Assembly: GCF_003634775.1 (NCBI RefSeq)
Contig: NZ_RBXB01000001.1
Coordinates: 806,001-870,000, forward strand
From: Chryseobacterium defluvii
GTDB taxonomy: Bacteria; Bacteroidota; Bacteroidia; Flavobacteriales; Weeksellaceae
DNA: 64,000 bases
Direction: 5' to 3'
Shown: piece by piece, positions 8,382 to 17,676 of the stretch
How positions within the stretch are numbered: position 1 is the first letter of the stretch
How the letters are laid out: the number at the start of each line of letters is the position of its first letter
Position numbers and translations under genes: made by a program
Notes under the pieces: generated by a model
Databases searched by the model: none
Seen by the model: only the letters and a program-made list of their open reading frames with translations
Told to the model about the DNA's origin: nothing

Positions 8382-9545
8382 TTAATAATCCACGTTAGAC
8401 GTTTCATCTCCAATGTTCCATGTCAATCCGAAACGAAGGGTGTTATCCAAAGCAGTATTAATTTTAGACATATTAATCAGGTAAGAAACATCAAGCCCGA
8501 AAGAACGGTACTTCAATCCGATACCTGCCGTAGCAAATTGTCTTGCTCCCTGTTCTTCACTTTCGTGGAAATAACCGCCTCTTACAGCAAAAGCATTGTC
8601 ATAAGAATACTCAAGACCTGCACTGTACATGATGCTGTTCTTATTTTTGAAAGATTTTCCGATACCTTCCATTACCCCTACATTAGGAATTTCATAGATA
8701 GGCTGTCTTGTATTGGGATCCATTCCTACAAATTCTGACCCAGGAACTAAGATTTTAGAACCTTCAATACTTAAACCTACTTTATTCACATCATCCAGGT
8801 ACATGTCATAACCAACCCCTAATCTTGCCATTGTCGGAAGATAAGATCTTGATTCTTCATTTCCTGTATAATCTAATTTAGGACCTAAATTCTGAATAGC
8901 AAAACCTGCATTTAGTTTTCCGTCATATCCACCGAAACTTGAAAATCTTGGTGAAGTATAGTATCCTGAAACATCTACTGCAAAAGAGTTTGCTGGTTTA
9001 ATGGTATTGTCTGTATTGAAACTTCCACCTAAGTCTGAACGGATGAACCTACCTGTTACAGCCATGGAATAAGAATCAGAAAGCTTCAAACCATAAGCAA
9101 CATCAATGGAGAATTCATTTGGTTTTGATGTACCCATAGGAGCCACTTCATTCCCTACCAACTGTGTTAAGTCTACTTCTCCCATATTGAAGTAATAAAT
9201 ACTTGCGGAAATCGTAGATCTTTCTTCCTGGCCTAAAAATTTATGGAATGCACCATATAGTAAAAATACATCATTGGTAAGTTTTCCCATATAAGGCGTA
9301 TAATTTACCCCTACGGAAGAACTTGTTCTGCTAAAAGGATATTTCGCTGCGTTCCAGAATTGGGAAAATGCATCCGGCGATGTAACTACACCTTGATCAC
9401 CCATACCTCCCGATCTTGCGTCCGGTGCAATTCTTAGGAACGGAGCTCCGGTTAACACTGGATTTACTTTACTTAAATCTTGCGAATAGCCTAAAAAACC
9501 AGCACTTAAACCAAATCCTAATAACAGTTTAGTAGTTAAATTCAT
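8382..9545 (-). CDS. porV: Type IX secretion outer-membrane protein PorV (LptO)
   Basis: A 387-residue outer-membrane beta-barrel of the FadL-like fold with a signal peptide cleaved near residue 21 (GYSQ). PorV binds the C-terminal sorting domains of T9SS cargo and shuttles them to the PorU sortase. Family features are the start of the mature protein with APFLRIAPDARSGGMGD, the stretch FWNAAKYPF, and an end in a barrel strand (LRFGLTWNIGDE). It lies 60 bp after porU on the same strand, so the two are probably co-transcribed. Confidence 0.93.
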   Translation of the reverse strand: MNLTTKLLLGFGLSAGFLGYSQDLSKVNPVLTGAPFLRIAPDARSGGMGDQGVVTSPDAFSQFWNAAKYPFSRTSSSVGVNYTPYMGKLTNDVFLLYGAFHKFLGQEERSTISASIYYFNMGEVDLTQLVGNEVAPMGTSKPNEFSIDVAYGLKLSDSYSMAVTGRFIRSDLGGSFNTDNTIKPANSFAVDVSGYYTSPRFSSFGGYDGKLNAGFAIQNLGPKLDYTGNEESRSYLPTMARLGVGYDMYLDDVNKVGLSIEGSKILVPGSEFVGMDPNTRQPIYEIPNVGVMEGIGKSFKNKNSIMYSAGLEYSYDNAFAVRGGYFHESEEQGARQFATAGIGLKYRSFGLDVSYLINMSKINTALDNTLRFGLTWNIGDETSNVDY

Positions 9546-9605
9546 ATGTTGTTTTTTATATATTATCAGTTTTTTATTAATATTATTATCTATGTTATTT
9601 TAAAA

Positions 9606-12600
9606 TTATTTCAAAAGTACCATTTTTTCTACAGCTGTAGCACTTCCTTTGCATTTTTCTTGATTTTGACTCTTTGCAAATATCTTAAAAATATACGTAC
9701 CTTTTGCAACTGTATCACCAAAATCATCTTTTCCGTCCCATTCTATAGCCTGACGTGGCGTTCTAAAGCCCTGCAGGAACGGTTCAGCAACAACTGCTTG
9801 TGATAAAGTTCTCACCAATTTTCCGGTTATTGTATAAATTTGAACGTTTACATCCAGAATATCATCACAATTATGCTCAAATTGTATATACGTTTTGTTC
9901 GTAAAAGGATTCGGCCAGTTCAGTGGTCTGTTGATGATCAGATGTTGATCGGACTCATCCTTAACTTCAAAATTTAACGTAGCAGTCGTAGAATTATTGT
10001 TTATATCCCAAACTTTAAATGTTAATTGATGCTGCCCGATCGCCAAATTTCTGAAAGGATAGGTTACATTACCTTTCTGATAATCTGTCAGACTTGGATT
10101 CAGACATCCGTTCCCCTCTCCTGAAGCAAAGAAATCATTCAGAACGATGGTATTGATAATCTGCCCGTCCAGATACACTGTAATGTCGTGCCCGATTCCC
10201 GAACCTGTGGAATTGATTCCAGTATCATCGGTTATACAAGCAAGAAGCATCGGATTTTGATCGGTAATACCTCCGTTGGCAAAATTGGTGTTATTCATAT
10301 ATAATTTTACTTTAGGAGGCTCGCTATCATTAATTCCGTTGGGATTAATGTCTCCCACCTGTACAGGCTGATTGTTGAATACGTCAGTAGCTTTATTATC
10401 TGCGTAGCCCAGTATTCTACCTTCACCTACTGCATAATTAATATCCTTCGGAACATAAAACTCTACAGTGAATACACCATTTACCGCAGTTCCCGAAGCT
10501 TTTACAATAGCGCTTCCTTCTTCTGTATAATTCAAAACAGGTAAGCCGCCATCATTATTCAATGTCTTTTTATTCAGTCTCTTATCAAAAATATTAATGA
10601 CAACCCGTCCGTTGAAGCTTGTATTAACAGTTCCGTTCGGATTGTTGATGTGTCCTTTTACTTTTACGAAATCCAAACCTCTGATGAGTCCCGGTACCGG
10701 AGTTTCTATATTGTCAATGACCAGTAATCTCTGAGGCCTGCTTAATTTCATTGCCGGATCCCCAAGGAAATTTACCTTCAGGTGATTGGAATCACTCCCA
10801 CGGATTTTTTTAGCATTAAGGTGGGCATTTCCTAAGGACTCGAAATCATCATTAACCAATTTGAAGATCTCCCTGGTATAAAGACCGGTGAAATCTATTC
10901 CATAGCCAATTCCTACTGCGCGGCTTGAAGTGATCATCGTAGAAACACCGCCTTGTTTTAATTTGATGAACTGTTCCCCTGCCGAAACCGTGCCCGGTTC
11001 ATCCCAAAGAGTAAATTCACACGTAATTGTTGAAACGAAAGGGAATCTGCTGTATACATTAGAGAAATTATTGGAGTTCTGAACTTCATCAGACGTCAAT
11101 ACCCTTTCCTGTGCCCATCCGTTAATTCCTCCGTGTCCGAAGTAGAAAAGATATAAGCTGTTTCCGATATCATTGGAGATTGCTTGGTTTACCTGCGGAT
11201 ATCTTTGTCCTCCGGCTGTACTTTGAGCCTGGAAGGCATCCAGATAGAGCTTTCTTACATTATATTCTTTCAGAACATTTCCCGGCTGTTCAAAAATACT
11301 TACCAAAGAATTGTTCATGGTGGTATGGAAAGGGATAGGGTTGGCGGCATCTTCATTGTGATCATCATCCACTACAAAATCCAGCTTCATACGCCATTCT
11401 CCAAATGGAGTAGACTGGCTCGGCAAAGAATTGTAATACGCTAATGTTTTATCCATCATATTGGTGGCTTCCGTAACATTCGCTGCCGGAATTCTTCCTA
11501 CGGGCAGGTCCGGAAGATTATTGGTTATAAAGGATGTTGTCTGGGGTTTTGTCATGACAATATAATCGTCAGTAACAAAAGAACTGATGAAGTCATTCGA
11601 CTCTTCACTCTGATAACTTGAAACTACATTGGTGTTATTGGAAATCCTGTTTTTATAATCATAAGACGTATCTCCCAATATAAATACATACTTTAATCTT
11701 CCCAGAGGAGTATTGAGTTTAGTGACAAAATCTCTTACCGCAGTAAGGTCTTTGCTCCCGCTGCCAAATTCTTCGTAGATCTTATTGGCATCAACAATCT
11801 GTACATTGTAATTATTTTTAGTCTGATGGTAATTGGCTAATCTCTGAGCCTGTCCCATCATTTCAGGTACTGTAATGATCAGGTAATCCACATTTTGTAA
11901 GGAAGACAGATCCTGATTCGCTATTTTGCCTACAATCTGAGGGGTAAAAGCTGCATCGGCCCTGAAAGCTACAAATTCATTATTGAAATTAGGATCAGAA
12001 GTAAAATATCCGAAATTGAAAACGGCATTTCCTGTAGCTTTATTTACCCTTCTATTGGCATTGGTGATGTCTGTAACGTCCCATATTTGCTCAATTCCTG
12101 AAGCATTGGCAACACTGAAGCCATAATTGGTATTATTACCACTTACCAAAGAAAAATCCCTGAAGTTCATTTGGGTGCCATTAAAGCTCAGATTATCTTT
12201 ATACTGTACTTCCACATAATCTATATAGAAAACTCCGTTAGGGTTTACGGCGATATTGGGTTTCAGGTTGAATGAAATCTGTGATCCGGATAAATTGGTA
12301 ATACTTCCGCTATATCTTGCCTGGTAAAAATCAAAAGAATAGCCCGGGGTATTAGCAGGAACAGAAACAGTCAGTGGATTTTGGTTATTAATATCAAATC
12401 CAATAGTGTTTTGTTGGGATTTATATCCTACTACCTGTGCTCTGTATCTTATTTCGTCTCCTGCCTGAATAGGTGAAGCTGTGGTAAATGTCACCGTTTT
12501 ATCTGCAATAAGAGGAGCGTCTTCAACCCAAATTCTTCCTACTTTCAAGAGGTTTTTCTGATCATTATTGATAACCTGGTAATTATCATATCTCGTAATT

Positions 12601-13508
12601 AAGGAGGCCGGAAGGTTAACGTCTACCGGTTGCACTCTTTTCCCCAATCCTTTATCTACATTGATGTAATAATAAGAGAAATCTTCATAAATGTTTTTAA
12701 GGTTATTGCTTCTGTCGTTTCTGGTGTCCTTTCTTTTAAATCCGTTTCCGTTGGTTGTATCGTATAGGTTATATCCATTCGGTCCCTGAGCATAGAAAAG
12801 CGCATAATCTCCATCATTCCATACTCCGTCATCTTCGCCTATTACCTGTATGGCATTTTCCTGTAATGCACTATATTTTACATCCTGGTTATGTTCCGGA
12901 AGCATGATCCCTCCATTTCCGTAAATTCTGAAATTTTTTGGATTTACGGTTGATGGATTGATTCCAATGTCCTTTAAAAACTGGGTTGTAATTTTGAAAA
13001 TCCCGGACTTGTCAACTTTTATTTTATAAAAATTTCCACTGGATAGGGGGTTATTGGTAGTTCCAACTTTATAGGTACTCCCAAAGTTGGTAGAAACCGA
13101 TGTTTCGGAAACTTCAAATGAAGCTAACCGCTGAACCCTTCCTTTTACATTTTTAAAAAGGGAAACGTTAATGCCTGCATATCTTTCTCCTTCCAGATAA
13201 TAATAAGTGATATCTGCAATATCGTAGTTGGGAAGCAGATCTTTGTTCATGTCATAAAGTTCCTTGCCGGAAACCGTTTCCCACACAGGATTTGAAACTT
13301 TTAACTGCTTTTCTCCTATTTTTTGTTTTGTTTGTATAAAAATGTTATTTTGGCTGAAAGAAAATCCTTCATTTTTGAAATTCGGAAGATTTAATTTTGT
13401 ATCACCGAAGTCCAGAATTTTAGAACCTCCCCATTCAATGGTGGTTCTTTGGGCGTAAATTGCTGATACAAAGAATATTAGAAATAAAATCGCGATTTTT
13501 TGTCTCAT
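9606..13508 (-). CDS. porU: Type IX secretion system sortase PorU
   Basis: A 1300-residue secreted cysteine protease of the gingipain family (C25) that removes the C-terminal signal of T9SS cargo and attaches cargo to surface polysaccharide. The signal peptide ends near residue 20 (IYAQ). The peptidase domain spans roughly residues 530-930, with the catalytic pair H792 in YFGHGG and C830 in STITCEF. The C-terminus is itself a T9SS-type beta domain (NRPLNWPNPF, then a segment ending KGTYIFKIF), as known for PorU, which keeps it uncleaved at the membrane. Length is normal for the family. It is followed by porV and is divergent from gldJ, the standard flavobacterial order. Confidence 0.96.
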   Translation of the reverse strand: MRQKIAILFLIFFVSAIYAQRTTIEWGGSKILDFGDTKLNLPNFKNEGFSFSQNNIFIQTKQKIGEKQLKVSNPVWETVSGKELYDMNKDLLPNYDIADITYYYLEGERYAGINVSLFKNVKGRVQRLASFEVSETSVSTNFGSTYKVGTTNNPLSSGNFYKIKVDKSGIFKITTQFLKDIGINPSTVNPKNFRIYGNGGIMLPEHNQDVKYSALQENAIQVIGEDDGVWNDGDYALFYAQGPNGYNLYDTTNGNGFKRKDTRNDRSNNLKNIYEDFSYYYINVDKGLGKRVQPVDVNLPASLITRYDNYQVINNDQKNLLKVGRIWVEDAPLIADKTVTFTTASPIQAGDEIRYRAQVVGYKSQQNTIGFDINNQNPLTVSVPANTPGYSFDFYQARYSGSITNLSGSQISFNLKPNIAVNPNGVFYIDYVEVQYKDNLSFNGTQMNFRDFSLVSGNNTNYGFSVANASGIEQIWDVTDITNANRRVNKATGNAVFNFGYFTSDPNFNNEFVAFRADAAFTPQIVGKIANQDLSSLQNVDYLIITVPEMMGQAQRLANYHQTKNNYNVQIVDANKIYEEFGSGSKDLTAVRDFVTKLNTPLGRLKYVFILGDTSYDYKNRISNNTNVVSSYQSEESNDFISSFVTDDYIVMTKPQTTSFITNNLPDLPVGRIPAANVTEATNMMDKTLAYYNSLPSQSTPFGEWRMKLDFVVDDDHNEDAANPIPFHTTMNNSLVSIFEQPGNVLKEYNVRKLYLDAFQAQSTAGGQRYPQVNQAISNDIGNSLYLFYFGHGGINGWAQERVLTSDEVQNSNNFSNVYSRFPFVSTITCEFTLWDEPGTVSAGEQFIKLKQGGVSTMITSSRAVGIGYGIDFTGLYTREIFKLVNDDFESLGNAHLNAKKIRGSDSNHLKVNFLGDPAMKLSRPQRLLVIDNIETPVPGLIRGLDFVKVKGHINNPNGTVNTSFNGRVVINIFDKRLNKKTLNNDGGLPVLNYTEEGSAIVKASGTAVNGVFTVEFYVPKDINYAVGEGRILGYADNKATDVFNNQPVQVGDINPNGINDSEPPKVKLYMNNTNFANGGITDQNPMLLACITDDTGINSTGSGIGHDITVYLDGQIINTIVLNDFFASGEGNGCLNPSLTDYQKGNVTYPFRNLAIGQHQLTFKVWDINNNSTTATLNFEVKDESDQHLIINRPLNWPNPFTNKTYIQFEHNCDDILDVNVQIYTITGKLVRTLSQAVVAEPFLQGFRTPRQAIEWDGKDDFGDTVAKGTYIFKIFAKSQNQEKCKGSATAVEKMVLLK

Positions 13509-13616
13509 GTTCGTTTTTGAAATTTCTGAATTACAAAATAAATGAAAATTTTATAATTAAATTATAATACAATAAAATTAATTTGTTATCGTTTTTCAAA
13601 AAAATCAAATCTTTAC

Positions 13617-13647
13617 TTGATTTATTGAATAATTTATTTTTTCTTTG
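13617..13647 (+). promoter_or_regulatory. Probable gldJ promoter
   Basis: TTG at 13617-13619, 20 bases, then TTTCTTTG at 13640-13647. The -7 box differs from TAnnTTTG at the second base. Position and spacing fit the ATG at 13673. Confidence 0.45.
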
Positions 13648-13672
13648 TACTTTGAAAATATTTATATCGACT

Positions 13673-15274
13673 ATGAAAAAACTAAAGTTGTTTTCATTAA
13701 TAGCATTAAGTTCTACACTTGCATTAACCAGTTGTGGTGGATCAGGTACTAGCAAAGGTGGTGGTACTAAAAAATTTGTCAGCAAAACGGGTTGGAAACC
13801 AAACGAAAAACAAGGTTGGTTTTTTGCAGGAAAGCAACAAAAGCAGAAAGGTTGGCCGGGAATGGTATATGTAGAAGGTGGAACTTTTACAATGGGATTA
13901 GTGAAAGATGATGTTATGCACGATTGGAATAACTCTCCTCGCAGAATGCAGGTAAGTTCTTTCTTCATCGGGGAAACAGAAATTACTAACTATGAATACC
14001 GCGAATACCTTACATGGTTGAAGTATGTATTCCCACCAAGCGATCCTAGCTTTAAGGAAATCTATAACGGTGCATTACCTGATACCTTATTGTGGGATAA
14101 CAAATTATCCAGAAACGATTACAATGAAACGTATTTCCGTTCTCCTGAATTCGACTACTATCCTGTAGTAGGGGTTTCCTGGACTCAGGCAAACAGATAT
14201 TGCGAATGGCTTACAGACAGAGCGAACGAAAAAGCTTTAATGCAAGCTGGTATCATTGCCAAAGATTTATATATCAATGAATCTAATAACCAGGGAGGAA
14301 CTGCATTCAACATGGATAAATTCAAATCGAATGATCCTGAAATGCAAGGGTATATCAATGAGCAGAGATTACAGCAAAGAACAGGTTTGAAAACTACAAA
14401 CCAAAGACTTTTAGCTGCTAACAGAGCTCCAAGTGCAGCAATGGTTCAGAAATTCAGACTTCCAACAGAAGTGGAATGGGAATATGCAGCTCTTGGTATG
14501 GCTAAAAACAGAGAATACAACCAGTACTTAGGTAAAAAACCTGAAATCGAAAGACTTAGAGGTACTAAGGGAAGAGATAAAGGAATGTACATGGAAAACT
14601 TCAAAATGGGTAGAGGTGACTATTCCGGTATTGCCGGATGGAAAAATGACGGATCTGCAAGAACTTCAGACGTTAGACAATACCCTTCCAATGACTTAGG
14701 AATCTATGGTATGTATGGTAACGTTTCTGAATGGACTGCCGACGTTTACAGACCTATCATTGATGAAGACATGAGTGACTTCAACTACTACAGAGGAAAC
14801 ATGCCTCAGGCTATTGTAAGAAACGGTGACGGTACTTATAAAATGGTAGATGAAAGCAGCATTAAATACGACACTTTAGCTGACGGAAGATTGGTTTACA
14901 GAAACTTACCTGGACAGTACGAAAGAGAAACTATTGCTGATTACAGAAACTACAGAGATGGTGACAGACAATCTTCTCTTGAGTATTACAGAGCAGGTGA
15001 TTCTACAACATCTTTCAATATGTACAACGCTCCTACACAAAGATTCGTTGTAGACGGAAGCGGTAGAGTGGTATTGCAGAAAGATACTAAAGAGAGAACA
15101 TCCGCAATGACGAATGATATCAGAGTAGTAAAAGGAGGTTCTTGGCAGGATACAGCGTATTGGTTGGATCCGGGTCAAAGAAGATATAAAGACCAGAACA
15201 GAGCATACGGATGGATTGGATTCCGTGTAGCTCAGGACGCTAGAGTTAGCGATAAAGGTAGAACAAGAAGATAA
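13673..15274 (+). CDS. gldJ: Gliding motility / T9SS lipoprotein GldJ
   Basis: A 533-residue lipoprotein (lipobox LTSC, Cys18) with a domain of the formylglycine-generating-enzyme/sulfatase-modifying type. The domain starts at MVYVEGGTFTMG and continues through FFIGETEITNYEYREYL, VGVSWTQANRYCEWL, RLPTEVEWEYAA, GNVSEWTADVY and GGSWQDTAYW. GldJ works with GldK, L, M and N and is required for T9SS and gliding. The catalytic cysteines of true FGE are not evident, as expected for a structural homologue. The ATG at 13673 is preferred over more upstream codons because it gives a perfect lipoprotein signal and leaves room for the promoter. Confidence 0.95.
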   Translation: MKKLKLFSLIALSSTLALTSCGGSGTSKGGGTKKFVSKTGWKPNEKQGWFFAGKQQKQKGWPGMVYVEGGTFTMGLVKDDVMHDWNNSPRRMQVSSFFIGETEITNYEYREYLTWLKYVFPPSDPSFKEIYNGALPDTLLWDNKLSRNDYNETYFRSPEFDYYPVVGVSWTQANRYCEWLTDRANEKALMQAGIIAKDLYINESNNQGGTAFNMDKFKSNDPEMQGYINEQRLQQRTGLKTTNQRLLAANRAPSAAMVQKFRLPTEVEWEYAALGMAKNREYNQYLGKKPEIERLRGTKGRDKGMYMENFKMGRGDYSGIAGWKNDGSARTSDVRQYPSNDLGIYGMYGNVSEWTADVYRPIIDEDMSDFNYYRGNMPQAIVRNGDGTYKMVDESSIKYDTLADGRLVYRNLPGQYERETIADYRNYRDGDRQSSLEYYRAGDSTTSFNMYNAPTQRFVVDGSGRVVLQKDTKERTSAMTNDIRVVKGGSWQDTAYWLDPGQRRYKDQNRAYGWIGFRVAQDARVSDKGRTRR

Positions 15275-15295
15275 TATTTATCAAAAAATACTTAT

Positions 15296-15327
15296 AAAAA
15301 ACCTTCCGGATTATCGGAAGGTTTTTT
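15296..15327 (+). terminator. Terminator of gldJ
   Basis: AACCTTCCG and CGGAAGGTT pair around a short loop and are followed by a T-run. murF starts 12 bp later and so probably needs its own promoter or read-through. Confidence 0.85.
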
Positions 15328-15338
15328 ATTTTTGACCT

Positions 15339-16610
15339 ATGAATACAGAACAGTTTTATCCCTTATTTTTAAAGTCCGATAAAGTTACCATAGACAGCAG
15401 AAAGATTGAGAAAAATGATGTTTTCTTTGCTTTTTCCGGAGACAATTTCAATGCGGCAACGCTGGCTGATCAAGCGGTGGAAAAAGGGGCTTTAGCGGTA
15501 ATTGTTGAACAGAAGGGTTTTGAAAATATCAGCAAAAATATTTTTTATGTTCCTTCTACTCTGCAATTTCTTCAGGATTTGGCGGTATATCACAGGAATA
15601 AGCTTCAGATCCCGATTATCGGACTTACAGGGAGTAACGGGAAAACAACAACGAAAGAACTGATTCACGCTGTTCTGTCAGAAAAGTATAATGTTCAATA
15701 TACCATAGGCAATTTAAACAATCATATCGGAGTGCCTTTAACCATTCTTTCCATCAAACCGGAACATGAAATGGCGGTTATAGAAATGGGAGCCAATCAT
15801 CAAAAAGAAATTGAATTATTATGTACTATTTCTCAACCGGATTATGGGTATATTACCAATTTCGGTAAAGCACATTTGGAAGGATTTGGAGGATTTGAAG
15901 GAGTGATCAAAGGAAAATCTGAACTGTACGATTTTCTCATAAGCCACCATCGGACCATTGTGGTGAATGAAAACGATACAATTCAGATGGAAAAAACCAA
16001 AGATTATGAGCCGACAGTAACTTTTGGAAAAAATGACTCCGATTATTATTTCGAATCTTTTTCAGAAGAACATTGTGTGGGATTGGTTTATCATGAAACA
16101 AAAATACTTTCCAGGCTTACCGGAGAATATAACTTTACCAATCTTTGTGCTGCTGCAAGCCTGGGTCTCCATTTTGGAATCGAAGTAGAAAAGATTAAAA
16201 ATGCGGTTGAAAATTATGTTCCAACGAATATGCGTTCTCAAATCGTTAAGAAAGGCGATAAAACATTAGTTCTGGATACCTATAATGCCAATCCGAGTTC
16301 AATGAGTGCTTCTCTGAGTAACTTTATAACATTTGAAGGCCGTAAAACCATTATCATCGGAGATATGCTGGAACTGGGTGAAGAAAGTGCAAAGGAACAT
16401 CAGAATATCCTGAAACTGGCTCAGGAATTAGGCTTCGATGAAATTATTACCGTAGGGAAAAACTTTAAAAATGTCAATTCTTCCGCCATTTCTTTTAAAA
16501 ATACAGCAGATCTGATAGATTATTTAAAGCTTCACAGGATTCAGTCCGAAAATGTCCTGTTAAAAGCTTCGAGAGGAATTTCACTGGAAAAGGCAGCAGA
16601 GTTTATTTAA
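15339..16610 (+). CDS. murF: UDP-MurNAc-tripeptide--D-Ala-D-Ala ligase
   Basis: A 423-residue cytoplasmic Mur ligase that adds D-Ala-D-Ala to the UDP-MurNAc tripeptide, the last cytoplasmic step of the peptidoglycan precursor. The N-terminal domain carries TIDSRKI. The ATP-binding loop GLTGSNGKTTTK lies at residues 95-106, followed by NLNNHIGVP and the Mur ligase signature EMGANHQKEIELL. The C-terminal domain starts near DTYNANPSSM. It is slightly shorter than the E. coli protein but typical for Flavobacteriia. The 3' end overlaps the convergent NUDIX gene by 8 bp. Confidence 0.96.
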   Translation: MNTEQFYPLFLKSDKVTIDSRKIEKNDVFFAFSGDNFNAATLADQAVEKGALAVIVEQKGFENISKNIFYVPSTLQFLQDLAVYHRNKLQIPIIGLTGSNGKTTTKELIHAVLSEKYNVQYTIGNLNNHIGVPLTILSIKPEHEMAVIEMGANHQKEIELLCTISQPDYGYITNFGKAHLEGFGGFEGVIKGKSELYDFLISHHRTIVVNENDTIQMEKTKDYEPTVTFGKNDSDYYFESFSEEHCVGLVYHETKILSRLTGEYNFTNLCAAASLGLHFGIEVEKIKNAVENYVPTNMRSQIVKKGDKTLVLDTYNANPSSMSASLSNFITFEGRKTIIIGDMLELGEESAKEHQNILKLAQELGFDEIITVGKNFKNVNSSAISFKNTADLIDYLKLHRIQSENVLLKASRGISLEKAAEFI

Positions 16611-17214
16611 TGTTGCTGCTCCAGAATTCTTTAATGATCAGTTCAATATTTTTGAAAGTATTAGGAAAGACCTCATTTTCTATTTGAGAAACATTTTTCC
16701 AGGCCACCTCCGTAATTCCTTCCTCGGTTTGCGGTTTGGAAGTATCCTCACCTTTGAAGCTCATATCGAACCAGTGGGTACATTTCAGGATTTTCTCACC
16801 GTTCCTTTCAATGTAAATATGATAAGTAGTATTGATGAATTTATTTAGCGTTACATCTTTTAGTCCCGTTTCTTCTTCAATTTCCCTTACTGCGGACTCT
16901 TCCCTGGATTCATTTTTTTCCATTTTCCCCTTAGGAAGATCCCATTTGCCAAGTCTTTTGATAAAAAGAATATCGCCGTCAGCATTGCTTACAATGCCAC
17001 CTGCAGCTTCAATGATTCTAAACAGATTTTGAAATTCTGCCCAGATCTCATCCATATTTTCACCAAAAACATTCAATTCTTTTACAGATGTATTTTCGAG
17101 AAGATCCAAAGCGATTTCCAAGCTTGTGACGTTTTCGTATCTAAGCATTTTTTCTAAGTTTTCAGATTGCTTAGACAATAATAATTTTTTTTCGTTCACA
17201 AAAACTTTATACAT
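16603..17214 (-). CDS. NUDIX hydrolase
   Basis: A 203-residue protein with an N-terminal extension of about 65 residues before a Nudix domain. The Nudix box G-x5-E-x7-RE-x2-EE-x-G-L is complete (GKMEKNESREESAV, then REIEEETGL). It should hydrolyse a nucleoside diphosphate linked to another moiety; the substrate cannot be named. A longer frame reaches 17286, but that would overlap the start of the divergent SRPBCC gene, so ATG 17212-17214 (MYKVFVNEKK) is chosen. The divergent spacing to the next gene is then 40 bp. Confidence 0.88.
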   Translation of the reverse strand: MYKVFVNEKKLLLSKQSENLEKMLRYENVTSLEIALDLLENTSVKELNVFGENMDEIWAEFQNLFRIIEAAGGIVSNADGDILFIKRLGKWDLPKGKMEKNESREESAVREIEEETGLKDVTLNKFINTTYHIYIERNGEKILKCTHWFDMSFKGEDTSKPQTEEGITEVAWKNVSQIENEVFPNTFKNIELIIKEFWSSNIK

Positions 17215-17254
17215 ATATTTGTAATAATTAGAATTTAAATACAAAAATAAAAAA

Positions 17255-17644
17255 ATGAATTTAGAAGGACGAAAGATTATTGTCAATAAATCATCTAAAG
17301 AGCTTACTGAAATATTAAAATCTCCGGAAAACTATAAAGACTTTATGCCAGATGGTCTTCAAAAATTTGAAACAAGAGAAGACGGTTTTAAATTCGGGTT
17401 ACAGGGAATGCCGGAAATTGCGTTGAAGATAGATGAGGTAAATGATCAGAAAGCGGTTTTGAAATCTGCAAGTTCAAGTTTGGATTTCTCATTGACGGCA
17501 ACACTGAATCCTATTAATGAAAACCAGACGGAAGTTCAGATGCTTTTTGAAGGAAAATTCAATCCTTTTATCAAGATGATGGTAGAAAAGCCTTTACAGA
17601 ATTTCATCAATGCCTTAACGGATAAGATCGAAGCTTATAAATAA
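17255..17644 (+). CDS. SRPBCC-fold (START-like) protein
   Basis: A 129-residue small cytoplasmic protein whose pattern fits the SRPBCC/polyketide-cyclase-like lipid-binding fold: an N-terminal strand with KIIVNKSSKEL, a SPENYKDFMP helix, alternating strands and a long C-terminal helix (PFIKMMVEKPLQNFINAL). No enzymatic motif is seen and the ligand is unknown. I recall this gene beside NUDIX genes in other flavobacteria, which suggests vertical inheritance. Confidence 0.8.
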   Translation: MNLEGRKIIVNKSSKELTEILKSPENYKDFMPDGLQKFETREDGFKFGLQGMPEIALKIDEVNDQKAVLKSASSSLDFSLTATLNPINENQTEVQMLFEGKFNPFIKMMVEKPLQNFINALTDKIEAYK

Positions 17645-17676
17645 AAAAAGAACCTTCAGCAATGAAGGTTTTTTTA
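17643..17676. terminator. Bidirectional terminator between SRPBCC gene and anmK
   Basis: AACCTTC and GAAGGTT pair around AGCAAT, with A-run and T-run on opposite sides. It overlaps the last codon of the minus-strand anmK. Confidence 0.8.

Noticed and set aside
13531-13968. 145-codon minus-strand frame opposite the gldJ start
   Set aside because: Overlaps the signal peptide, lipobox and promoter of gldJ; Pro/Cys-rich composition is that of an antisense frame.
17215-17286. N-terminal extension of the NUDIX gene
   Set aside because: It would overlap the start of the divergent SRPBCC gene and adds a hydrophobic stretch without conservation.
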